Below are positions 1 to 5,556 of a stretch of 5,556 nucleotides of DNA, one piece after another. The position numbers and the translations under genes were made by a program. Position 1 is the first letter of the stretch. Each line of letters begins with the position of its first letter. Source of the stretch: Thiotrichales bacterium HSG1 (lineage in GTDB: Bacteria; Pseudomonadota; Gammaproteobacteria; Beggiatoales; Beggiatoaceae); NCBI GenBank assembly GCA_030378125.1, contig JAUCGN010000113.1, positions 1 through 5,556 on the forward strand, in the 5' to 3' direction. The notes under the pieces are model-generated. The model was not told the origin of the DNA. It worked only from the letters and a program-made list of their open reading frames with translations, and searched no databases.

Positions 1-266
1 CTAATGTTAGAGTTGTGTTAAACGCTAGAGATATAAGTTTAGCTTTAGAAAATGCGGTTAAGTCTAGTATTCTTAACACTTTTAGAGCTACCATATTGGA
101 AGTAGCAGAAGAATCACCTGGACAGTTAATAGTTAAATTAGATGTGGTTAAAACTCTGTTGTTAGCCAGAATAACTAAAAAATCTTGGATTTTATTGAAT
201 TTACAGGTAGGAATGTTAGTTTATGCAAGAGTTAAAACTGTCGCTTTATTTAATAGTTCGTTATAA
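1..266 (+). CDS. modC: ModC, molybdate ABC transporter ATP-binding protein, C-terminal TOBE/Mop domain (5' end outside window)
   Basis: ModC is the cytoplasmic ATPase subunit of the ModABC molybdate importer. Only its C-terminal 87 codons are visible, read from base 3 and ending at TAA 264-266. The frame is open to the left edge, so the GTG at 15 is an internal codon and not a start. The piece begins with the ModC-typical stretch VRV.LNARDISLALE, followed by SILNT, then a small beta-rich domain with VKLDV, LLARITKKS, and VYARVKTVAL near the end. In the family this order marks the TOBE (Mop-like) domain that follows the ABC ATPase domain and can bind molybdate. The Walker and signature motifs would lie to the left. 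The end is intact, with only a few residues after VKTVAL. By family habit modA and modB would lie upstream. I see no clear rho-independent terminator after the stop. Confidence 0.88.
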   Translation, partial: NVRVVLNARDISLALENAVKSSILNTFRATILEVAEESPGQLIVKLDVVKTLLLARITKKSWILLNLQVGMLVYARVKTVALFNSSL

Positions 267-297
267 CAATACCTTCGCCAAAAATCCATAAAAAATA

Positions 298-426
298 GGG
301 TAAAAAAATTAATAACGCATTACGACCTTCAGGGATATTACTAAAATTTTGCCATTACAAATAACGACTACCACTAATGGCACCTACATCTATTCCAACA
401 TATATTTGCTTAGTCATGAGTTCCAT
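298..426 (-). pseudogene. Probable broken N-terminus of an IS110-family transposase
   Basis: Read on the minus strand from ATG 424-426 (or 415-417), the sequence gives MELMTKQIYVGIDVGA. This resembles the start of IS110-type (DEDD) transposases, where the Asp of GIDV is the first catalytic acid. After a stop at 355-357 the same frame continues WQNFSNIPEGRNALL, which resembles the next conserved stretch of that family (a W...SN..EG..AL pattern). The spacing between the two blocks is about four residues shorter than I expect, and the usual K..LDV segment is missing, so a small internal deletion plus the stop would explain it. Similarity ends near 298 and the remaining roughly 300 codons are absent. 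It would be a dead fragment, possibly left by an insertion next to modC. The call rests on remembered family patterns only and the match is short. Confidence 0.38.
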
Positions 427-562
427 GTTGTATTAAGAGATTAATTAGATTAAGATATTATGCAGGTCTCCAATCTTGTTAAATAATCACCTACCTACCT
501 TGCAAATACAGGCTCTGTATCTAAAATATACTTGACACGGAAATAAATTTAACTTTCGGTAG

Positions 563-605
563 GTCGGGTTAGATTATTGAGCAAAGTGAAATAACGTAAC
601 CCGAC
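563..605. repeat. REP-like inverted repeat (GTCGGGTTA / TAACCCGAC)
   Basis: The left arm at 563-578 (GTCGGGTTAGATTATT) pairs with the right arm at 590-605 (AATAACGTAACCCGAC). The outer 9 bases are perfectly complementary and 14 of 16 positions pair overall, with an 11-base loop at 579-589. The arms are more GC-rich than the surrounding AT-rich DNA. The form GTCGGGTTA...GCAAAGTGAAATAACGTAACCCGAC matches a type of dispersed palindromic element, often preceded by GTAGG, that I recall from many proteobacterial and cyanobacterial genomes; GTAGG is not intact here, but GGTAGGTCGGG precedes the arm. Such elements are usually intergenic and non-autonomous, and some are moved by REP-associated tyrosine transposases. 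It could also form an RNA hairpin, but no T-run follows, so it is not an obvious terminator. Confidence 0.72.
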
Positions 606-859
606 ATCTATATAAAATTAGTTTAAAAAAGTTCAAGTTATGCCAGTGTGCAGTATACTTTTTGGTATTAGTGAAAAAGGTGGAATCTATCTACATATAA
701 GCTCTTTGGTTTCAGGGGGGTAACGACTTCTGGCCTATATTTTATCTTAAATTTTTAATCATGGGTCCACTATACAAGGGTATGTTTCACTGAAGCTCAA
801 TATCTTTCTTAAGGTTACCATTAAAGTTTGCCCAAATCTTGCACGGATATTAGCTCAAT

Positions 860-876
860 ATATTTTCTGAAAATAT
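860..876. promoter_or_regulatory. AT-rich dyad upstream of the cyclase gene
   Basis: ATATTTT at 860-866 and AAAATAT at 870-876 form a perfect 7-base inverted repeat around CTG. It ends 43 bases before the cyclase start codon, a position that fits an operator or the promoter zone. The core TTTTCTGAAAA recurs at 3202-3212 upstream of the BCCT gene. A possible -10 element, TATAAA, lies at 888-893, but no good -35 element accompanies it. Palindromes of this kind are common in AT-rich DNA, so a regulatory role is only a suggestion. Confidence 0.25.
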
Positions 877-919
877 GAAAATTTGTTTATAAATATTCTA
901 GTGAACTGCAATTGTAGTT

Positions 920-3103
920 ATGCAAATTAAATTCTTAATTAACATTTCCAAATTATTTGAACGACTTCCACTAAGAATTGTCTTAATAGTACCATTTATT
1001 ATTCAACTTGTGGCAGTGGTAGGTTTAATTTGGTATCTTTCGTTTAGCAATGGCCAAAAAGCCATTCAGGAATTGACCACAGAATTGCGTAATGAGATTA
1101 CCACTCGTATTGAGCAACATCTATTAAGTTATTTAAAAATTCCACATTTAATCAACCAAATTAATGCTGATACATTACGTCTCGGAGCCTTAAACTCCGT
1201 ATCTCATGAAAAAGAAATTCAACATTTTTTTTGGCAACAGTTACAAATGTTTGATTCTGCAAGTTATATTTCTTTTGCCAGTGAACAAGGTCAATATATC
1301 GGGGCAGAACGTAGAGAAGACAAATCCTCTGATGGTGATAAAAAAGAGCAATTTTATCTCTACACAGTGACTGCTGAATATTTGGCAAATAGTCAAGGTT
1401 ATCCAGAAAAGCTAATTACCCCAATAGAGGATTATAAGCCATACCAACGACCTTGGTATATAAATGCAGTAAAGGCTAAAAAACCAATTTGGAGTGAGAT
1501 TTATGCTTTATTGGATGCTAATGACCTAAATTTAGCAGTAACTCAAACAGTTTCGGCTAATCAGCCTTTTTATGGCAAAGATGGAAAATTAAAAGGAGTC
1601 TTGGGAACGGATATTTTTCTGTCCCAAATAAGCGACTTTTTAGGAGAGTTACACATTGGTAAGACCGGTAAAACCTTTATTATGGAACGTTCCGGGATGA
1701 TAGTAGCCTCTTCAACTGAAGAAAAACCGTACTTGATAGAACCAGAAAGTAAAGAGGTACAACGACTTGATGCTCGGCAGAGTAAAATCCCGGCAATTAG
1801 TGATTCTGTTGAACATTTAATTGCTCATTTTGATGGATTAAATAACATAAAGATTAGCAAACATCTGGAATTTGAACTTGATGGTCAACAGCAATATTTA
1901 CAGGTTAAACCACTACAAGATGAACGAGGAATTGATTGGTTAACTGTGGTGGTGATTCCAGAAAATGATTTTATGGAACATATCAATGCCAATACTCGTA
2001 TTACGGTCCTATTGTGTTTTATTGCTTTACTTGTTGCCATTGCAATCAGTTTGTTAATTTCTAAATGGCCAGTCATCCCAATATTGCGTTTAAATTCTGC
2101 TGCCCAAAAACTTATGGCGGGTAGTTGGGAACAAGATTTACCAACGGAACGTACTGATGAAATTGGTAATCTTGCTATGTCATTTAAAAGTATGGCAATG
2201 CAACTAAAGAAAGTATTTGAAGATTTAGAAAAGGTTAATAAGGCTTACGAAAGATTTGTACCACGAGAATTTTTGAAATTATTGGACAAAAAAAGTGTCA
2301 TAGACATTAATTTAGGTGACCAAGTGGAAAAAGAAATGACAGTTTTATTCCTTGATGTCAGGGGTTTTACTAGTCTTTCAGAAAAAATGACACCTCAAGA
2401 TAATTTTGAATTTATCAACTCTTATTTAGGGCAAATGGAACCAGTTATTTATCAATATCATGGAGTTATAGATAAATATATAGGTGACGTAATTATGGCA
2501 CTATTTCCCACTAATGCTGATGATGCGGTTGCTGGTTCAGTTGCTATGTTGAAAAAGCTCCTGCAATATAACATAACTTTACAAAATAAGGGACAGAATG
2601 CTATTAAAATAGGGATTGGTTTACATACAGGAAGGTTAATGTTAGGTACAATTGGTGGTTTGACCCGTATGGAAGGTACGGTTATTTCAGATGCAGTTAA
2701 TTTGGCTTCTCGTATTGAAGGTATGACTAAACGATATGGAGCTTCGTTATTAATTTCGGAAATTACTTATATTAATCTAACCAACGCTTCTCAATATCTA
2801 ATTCGGGATATTGATAAGGTAAAGGTCAAGGGTAAATCAAAACCGGTCACTGTTTATGAGGTATTTGATGGCGATTTGCCAGAAATAGTTGCACTTAAAA
2901 AGCAAACTTTGGCAGATTTTGAGCTGGGAATTAACTTGTATCGGGATAAAAAATTTACCAAAGCACTCAAATATTTTGACAAAGTTTTACAAATTTATGC
3001 TGGTGATAAAGCTACTAAAATTTATGTAACTCGTTGTAAACATTATCAAGAACATGGAGTTCCAAAAAATTGGGATGGAGTTGAAGTTTTGAGAACAAAA
3101 TAA
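920..3103 (+). CDS. Membrane-bound class III adenylate/guanylate cyclase with periplasmic dCache sensor and HAMP domain
   Basis: This inner-membrane enzyme is expected to make cAMP (or less likely cGMP) from the nucleoside triphosphate when its outer sensor binds a ligand. Order by residue: TM1 about 18-41; periplasmic double Cache domain about 45-352 (RPWY at 177-180, GVLGTDI at 226-232); TM2 about 359-381; HAMP about 380-432 (DEIG at 413-416); linker with AYERFVPREFL at 442-452; catalytic domain about 470-650. Metal-binding Asp479 (LFLDVRGFT) and Asp523 (KYIGD), base-contacting Lys519 and Thr587, and transition-state Asn594 and Arg598 (DAVNLASR) are all present. Thr in place of the Asp of class IIIa fits class IIIb, favouring an adenylate cyclase. 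Residues 660-727 form a TPR-like helical tail. ATG 920 is the only sensible start: an in-frame TGA lies at 902-904 and the next Met is residue 110. No clear Shine-Dalgarno sequence precedes it. It stands alone, 653 bases after modC. The cyclase identity is firm; the nucleotide choice is inferred. Confidence 0.93.
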   Translation: MQIKFLINISKLFERLPLRIVLIVPFIIQLVAVVGLIWYLSFSNGQKAIQELTTELRNEITTRIEQHLLSYLKIPHLINQINADTLRLGALNSVSHEKEIQHFFWQQLQMFDSASYISFASEQGQYIGAERREDKSSDGDKKEQFYLYTVTAEYLANSQGYPEKLITPIEDYKPYQRPWYINAVKAKKPIWSEIYALLDANDLNLAVTQTVSANQPFYGKDGKLKGVLGTDIFLSQISDFLGELHIGKTGKTFIMERSGMIVASSTEEKPYLIEPESKEVQRLDARQSKIPAISDSVEHLIAHFDGLNNIKISKHLEFELDGQQQYLQVKPLQDERGIDWLTVVVIPENDFMEHINANTRITVLLCFIALLVAIAISLLISKWPVIPILRLNSAAQKLMAGSWEQDLPTERTDEIGNLAMSFKSMAMQLKKVFEDLEKVNKAYERFVPREFLKLLDKKSVIDINLGDQVEKEMTVLFLDVRGFTSLSEKMTPQDNFEFINSYLGQMEPVIYQYHGVIDKYIGDVIMALFPTNADDAVAGSVAMLKKLLQYNITLQNKGQNAIKIGIGLHTGRLMLGTIGGLTRMEGTVISDAVNLASRIEGMTKRYGASLLISEITYINLTNASQYLIRDIDKVKVKGKSKPVTVYEVFDGDLPEIVALKKQTLADFELGINLYRDKKFTKALKYFDKVLQIYAGDKATKIYVTRCKHYQEHGVPKNWDGVEVLRTK

Positions 3104-3158
3104 AAAATTCAATAGTGTTGCGATGTATAGCTTTTCAGATAAATATTTTCACCAATAG

Positions 3159-3169
3159 ACATGCCATGT
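3159..3169. repeat. Short palindrome ACATGCCATGT
   Basis: ACATG and CATGT form a perfect 5-base inverted repeat around one C, 56 bases after the cyclase stop. It is too short to act as a terminator and no T-run follows. It may be a small protein-binding site or chance. It is listed because the 216-base spacer holds little else apart from the dyads nearer the BCCT gene. Confidence 0.2.
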
Positions 3170-3269
3170 TTCGTAAACCTGATAGGTCTGAGAATCTTTA
3201 TTTTTCTGAAAAACCATATATTCCAGCAATTTTTTATTAATGAGTATAGCGATCTAATCGTTAATTAGT

Positions 3270-3291
3270 GTATCATTGTATAGATTGATAC
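3270..3291. promoter_or_regulatory. Inverted repeat (GTATCA / TGATAC) upstream of the BCCT gene
   Basis: GTATCA at 3270-3275 and TGATAC at 3286-3291 are perfectly complementary, separated by 10 bases, and AGT flanks both arms if a one-base bulge is allowed. The centre-to-centre distance of 16 bases would put two half-sites on nearly the same face of the helix. It ends 28 bases before the BCCT start codon, so it could be an operator covering the promoter or leader. TATAGA at 3279-3284, inside the dyad, could be a -10 element, but I find no matching -35. The regulator is unknown. Confidence 0.3.
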
Positions 3292-3300
3292 TACTGAATT

Positions 3301-3305
3301 AAGGA
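3301..3305 (+). promoter_or_regulatory. Candidate ribosome binding site of the BCCT gene, unusually far from the start
   Basis: AAGGA is the only Shine-Dalgarno-like sequence near the BCCT start, but 14 bases separate it from ATG 3320, where 5 to 9 would be usual. No closer start exists: an in-frame TAG at 3311-3313 blocks any earlier codon, and the first membrane segment begins at about residue 4, so a later start would damage it. Translation may use this distant site or depend little on one. Confidence 0.35.
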
Positions 3306-3319
3306 TAGTTTAGAAACAG

Positions 3320-4804
3320 ATGAAAAATTATTTAGTTTTTTTTGTGTCAGTTGCATTATGTGGTGTCATTGGTGTTTGGGGGATCATAGCACCTGATGCA
3401 ATGGCCAATGCTGCATTGGGAATGACTGGTTTTGCATTAAAAACTCTTGATTGGTTTTTTTTAATATTATGTACTGGGTTTTTAATCTTGGGAGCCTACA
3501 TGGCATTTGGACGTTATGCCCATATTCGTTTAGGCAAAGATGAAGATAGACCTGAATTTTCTACTATCTCTTGGTTAGCCATGTTATTTGCGGCTGGGAT
3601 GGGAGCCGGATTGATATTTTGGGGAGTTGCTGAACCAATGTTTCACTATTTATCCCCACCCGGCATGGATGGTAAAACTCCAGAAGCTGCTCGTATGGCT
3701 ATGATAATTACTAATTTACATTGGGGATTACATGCTTGGTCGATTTATGCTATATGTGCTTTGGTTATTGCATATTTCAGTTTCCGTAAAGATCACCCTT
3801 CTTTAATTTCCAGTCCTATTCGGGCCGAATTTGGTTGTAAATACTCATCTGCATGTCATATTGCTGATATTATTGGAGTTTTAGCGGTAATATTTGGATT
3901 AGCCGGGTCTTTAACTATGGGGGTTTTACAAGTCCGAGCTGGTTTAGGAGAAGTCTTTAACGTACCTGCAACTGATGGAGTCAGTTTGATAGTTTTGGGT
4001 TTAATGACTACCATGTTTTTAATTTCTGCCAGCACTGGATTGGACAAAGGTATTAAAATATTAAGCAATATCAATATGATGATTGCTGTATCAATCTTAA
4101 TGTTAATTATTTTAGCTGGTCCAACTCGTTTTATTATGGAAATTTTCATCACTTCAATTGGGGATTATTTTAGCCAATTAATCAACATGTCTTTCAAATT
4201 ATATCCGTATAAAGACCTTTCAGGTTGGACTTCAGGTTGGACGCTAACTTATTTAATTTGGTGGTTGGCGTGGGGGCCATTTGTGGGAATATTTATCGCT
4301 AGGATAAGTCGTGGCAGGACTATCCGTGAGTTTATGATTGGGGTGGTTTTAATTCCTACCATATTTTCTATTTTGTGGTTTGCTGCTTTTGGAGGGTCTG
4401 GTCTTTATATTGAAATGTTTGGTGGTGGTGGTTTGGCAGATTTAGTGTTGGAGGATGTTTCTAAGGCATTATTTGCATTATTTACTTGGTTTCCTCTGTC
4501 TAAACTCATAAGTGGTTTAGCCTTAATTTTGATCTTTGTTTTTCTTGTTACCAGTGCGGATTCAGGTACTTTTGTGGTTAGTATGATGACTTCTAACGGC
4601 AATTTAAATCCACCTACTAAGTTTAAGTTAGTTTGGGGAGTGTTAATTTGTATACTTACGGCTGGAACTTTATTTACTGGTTCGGTTACGGTTGCTAAAG
4701 CTATGGCAATTGCTGGTGCGATTCCTTTCAGTCTGATTCTGATTTTACAAATAATTGCTTTTTTACGTACAATACGCCGTGATCCGTTTGTTAATACTAA
4801 TTAA
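3320..4804 (+). CDS. BCCT-family transporter (betaine/choline/carnitine type), probably sodium-coupled
   Basis: This 12-helix inner-membrane secondary transporter probably imports a compatible solute such as glycine betaine. Compared with Corynebacterium BetP as remembered: the unwound TM3 motif is AAGMGAG at residues 91-97 (glycine at the position of BetP Gly153, where choline/proton carriers have Asp); the TM4 aromatic box is W135, W140, Y143; the TM8 box is W314, W315, W318, followed by the family signature PFVGIFIARISRGRTIREF at 320-338. Ala91, Met94, F408, T411 and S412 match the BetP Na2 sodium site (A147, M150, F464, T467, S468), so sodium coupling is likely. At 494 residues it has nearly no N-terminal tail and only about 12 residues after TM12, so it lacks the long osmosensing tails of BetP. 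ATG 3320 is the first possible start after an in-frame TAG at 3311. The gene follows the cyclase on the same strand after 216 bases and is convergent with the TPR gene. The family is certain; the substrate is inferred. Confidence 0.93.
   Translation: MKNYLVFFVSVALCGVIGVWGIIAPDAMANAALGMTGFALKTLDWFFLILCTGFLILGAYMAFGRYAHIRLGKDEDRPEFSTISWLAMLFAAGMGAGLIFWGVAEPMFHYLSPPGMDGKTPEAARMAMIITNLHWGLHAWSIYAICALVIAYFSFRKDHPSLISSPIRAEFGCKYSSACHIADIIGVLAVIFGLAGSLTMGVLQVRAGLGEVFNVPATDGVSLIVLGLMTTMFLISASTGLDKGIKILSNINMMIAVSILMLIILAGPTRFIMEIFITSIGDYFSQLINMSFKLYPYKDLSGWTSGWTLTYLIWWLAWGPFVGIFIARISRGRTIREFMIGVVLIPTIFSILWFAAFGGSGLYIEMFGGGGLADLVLEDVSKALFALFTWFPLSKLISGLALILIFVFLVTSADSGTFVVSMMTSNGNLNPPTKFKLVWGVLICILTAGTLFTGSVTVAKAMAIAGAIPFSLILILQIIAFLRTIRRDPFVNTN
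4219..4242 (+). repeat. Perfect 12-base tandem duplication inside the BCCT gene
   Basis: TTCAGGTTGGAC occurs twice in a row and encodes SGWTSGWT at residues 301-308, just before TM8. The W-x3-WT spacing equals the spacing I expect in other BCCT proteins at this place, so the repeat has not lengthened the loop. Either it is a neutral sequence coincidence or one copy replaced an older segment of the same length. Confidence 0.6.
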
Positions 4805-4905
4805 AAAATTATTGTAAATACAGATAGTTAAGGCAAATGTTTTTGAGTATGATAATATATTGATTTTCTAAATAATTGTTTTCAGTGGGTATCCCCCCTT
4901 AGTTT

Positions 4906-4936
4906 TTTTGGTTTGGATCAGAATTAATAACCAAAA
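4906..4936. terminator. Possible hairpin between convergent genes
   Basis: TTTTGGTT at 4906-4913 and AACCAAAA at 4929-4936 form a perfect 8-base inverted repeat with a 15-base loop, lying between the convergent BCCT and TPR genes where a shared terminator is expected. The stem has only two G-C pairs and no good T-run follows on either strand, so it would be a weak terminator. A second weak candidate is the GGG/CCC mini-stem at 4887-4895, followed by seven T at 4903-4909 on the plus strand. The location supports a terminator more than the structure does. Confidence 0.3.
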
Positions 4937-4979
4937 CAAATAATTGGATTGTATAGTATATAATTCGTTTGGTTTATTG

Positions 4980-5015
4980 TTTTTAAATCCTGATTCAGAC
5001 AATTTTTAAATCCTG
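4980..5015 (-). repeat. 13-base direct repeat overlapping the stop of the TPR gene
   Basis: TTTTTAAATCCTG occurs at 4980-4992 and again at 5003-5015, a 23-base period; TTCA follows both copies with a one-base shift. On the minus strand it reads CAGGATTTAAAAA twice, with GTCTGAATCAGGATTT across the junction. The inner copy encodes the last residues of the TPR protein (QDLK before IV and TGA at 4995-4997), and the outer copy lies just past the stop. I recall longer arrays of GGATT-type units with GTCTGAATCAGGATT near genes in several bacterial groups, so this may be a minimal copy of such an array. Confidence 0.6.
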
Positions 5016-5556
5016 TTCAACTCTCTCTAATTCCGGCATTAACCCCCAATAGCCCATTTTTTCTATTTTCTCCCGGGCTAGACCTACTAGGTTTTGGAAA
5101 CTTGGTAGGTCTTTGTTGTACAGAGCTATTCTGGCATCAACAAGGTCAAGTTCTGGGTCTCGGAGGTGGTAGCCGGTGAGGTTAATTAGCCTTTTGATTG
5201 GCTTGGTGTCAAAAGTTTTGCCTAGGTCGAGGTTGATGTTGGCTTGGAGGAGCATGGCATCAACAAGATAGAGTTTCATACCACAACGGTTGATTATGTC
5301 AAAGCTTTCGTCAAGGTCTTGTTGGGCTTGTTTGAAGTTTTGTTGCTGGCGGTGGAAGTTGGCACGGGCAAGTAGGACTACTGGCATAAATTGTACACTT
5401 CCTGTTTTACGCATTGCCTGCATAGCTTTATTAAATGATTTGGAAGCTGTGGAAGTTTGGCAACGGGCAATGGTTAAATGGTCGAGAGCAATAGATAACG
5501 GATTTTTCATAATTTTTAAAGAATAGCGTCCCCGTTTTTGAATTTCTCTAAATGGT
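4995..5556 (-). CDS. C-terminal part of a TPR-type helical-repeat protein (5' end outside window)
   Basis: 186 residues are visible on the minus strand, ending at TGA 4995-4997. The frame stays open to the right edge: 15 codons (PFREIQKRGRYSLKI) precede the Met at 5508-5510, so that Met is most likely internal and the gene longer. The piece is made of paired amphipathic helices of TPR type: LDHLTIAR, then FNKAMQAMRKTG, LLARANFHRQQQNFKQAQQDLDESFDI split over two helices, CGMKLYLVDAMLLQANI, and GYHLRDPELD. The pattern LLARA...A..DLDE....RCGM.L...D..L..A followed by GYH.RD.EL is one I recall from the ends of large multidomain proteins with an NTPase (NACHT/AAA-like) or CHAT domain and TPR repeats in sulfur bacteria and cyanobacteria. 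No catalytic domain is visible, so the function is open; such tails normally bind partner proteins. It converges on the BCCT gene. Confidence 0.75.
   Translation of the reverse strand, partial: PFREIQKRGRYSLKIMKNPLSIALDHLTIARCQTSTASKSFNKAMQAMRKTGSVQFMPVVLLARANFHRQQQNFKQAQQDLDESFDIINRCGMKLYLVDAMLLQANINLDLGKTFDTKPIKRLINLTGYHLRDPELDLVDARIALYNKDLPSFQNLVGLAREKIEKMGYWGLMPELERVEQDLKIV

Larger units (their letters stand above)
267..919. other. 653-base intergenic region without an intact gene
   Basis: No frame on either strand holds a convincing intact gene. The region contains the IS110-like remnant near its left end, a small perfect hairpin at 506-520 (ATACAG, 3-base loop, CTGTAT), the REP-like inverted repeat at 563-605, two copies of AGCTCAATAT at 794-803 and 852-861, and an AT-rich dyad at 860-876 close to the cyclase start. 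A TTGACA hexamer at 532-537 has no good -10 element at the right distance, so I do not call a promoter there. Short G runs at 715-720 have no partner nearby. The piece from about 606 to 790 shows nothing I can name. Confidence 0.7.

Noticed and set aside
15..17. GTG as start of a small 83-residue protein
   Set aside because: The frame is open to the left edge and the residues before it (NVRV) continue the ModC pattern, so it is an internal codon of a truncated gene.
532..537. TTGACA as a -35 promoter element
   Set aside because: No -10-like hexamer lies 16-18 bases downstream, and the following bases run into the REP-like element.
267..919. CRISPR array, tRNA or riboswitch in the long intergenic region
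   Set aside because: There are no regularly spaced repeats, no cloverleaf-like set of stems and no recognisable riboswitch core; only isolated short dyads and repeats are present.
600..920. CRP-type cAMP feedback site before the cyclase
   Set aside because: I searched by eye for TGTGA-N6-TCACA and found no acceptable match.
1161..1388. Minus-strand open frame inside the cyclase gene
   Set aside because: It is a shadow of the well-supported cyclase reading frame and resembles no known protein.
3856..4152. Minus-strand frame rich in Ile and Lys inside the BCCT gene
   Set aside because: It is the complement of membrane-segment codons of the transporter, and its composition reflects that.
4219..4242. 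Tandem 12-base repeat as a recent insertion in the transporter
   Set aside because: The spacing of the Trp residues before TM8 is the same as I expect for the family, so the loop has not gained length.
5290..5526. Plus-strand frame opposite the TPR gene
   Set aside because: It overlaps the TPR frame on the other strand, which shows clear helical-repeat patterns; this one shows none.

Overview
The window is AT-rich bacterial DNA carrying four protein genes, two of them cut by the window edges. The ModC tail, the membrane-bound class III cyclase with a Cache sensor, the REP-like GTCGGGTTA/TAACCCGAC element and the TPR-type helical tail together suggest a gammaproteobacterium. A filamentous or giant sulfur bacterium of the Beggiatoa/Thioploca/Thiomargarita type is possible, but this is recalled from the style of the genes and not tested by any search.

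Layout. At 1-266 (+) lies the C-terminal molybdate-binding (TOBE/Mop) domain of a ModC transporter ATPase, whose ATPase part lies before the window. At 267-919 is a 653-base stretch without an intact gene. It holds a probable broken IS110-type transposase start on the minus strand, a REP-like inverted repeat, and a few short repeats and dyads close to the next gene. At 920-3103 (+) is a 727-residue adenylate/guanylate cyclase: TM1, periplasmic double Cache domain, TM2, HAMP, class III catalytic domain, TPR-like tail. A 216-base spacer with short dyads follows. At 3320-4804 (+) is a 494-residue BCCT-family transporter, probably sodium-coupled and carrying a betaine-type substrate. At 4805-4994 is a convergent intergenic region. 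At 4995-5556 (-) is the C-terminal part of a larger TPR-type helical-repeat protein that continues beyond the right edge.

How the genes might work together. No operon is evident, because every spacer is over 180 bases. The cyclase probably reads a small molecule in the periplasm and makes cAMP inside; its Cache domain keeps the residue pattern described for amino-acid-binding dCache domains. The transporter next to it probably imports an osmoprotectant or related quaternary amine. A functional link between the two rests only on adjacency, same strand and one shared 11-base AT-rich palindromic motif, so it is weak.

I do not see a clearly new system here. The points most worth checking are the amino-acid-sensor motif in the cyclase, the REP-like element, the IS110 remnant, and the short direct repeat overlapping the stop codon of the TPR gene.
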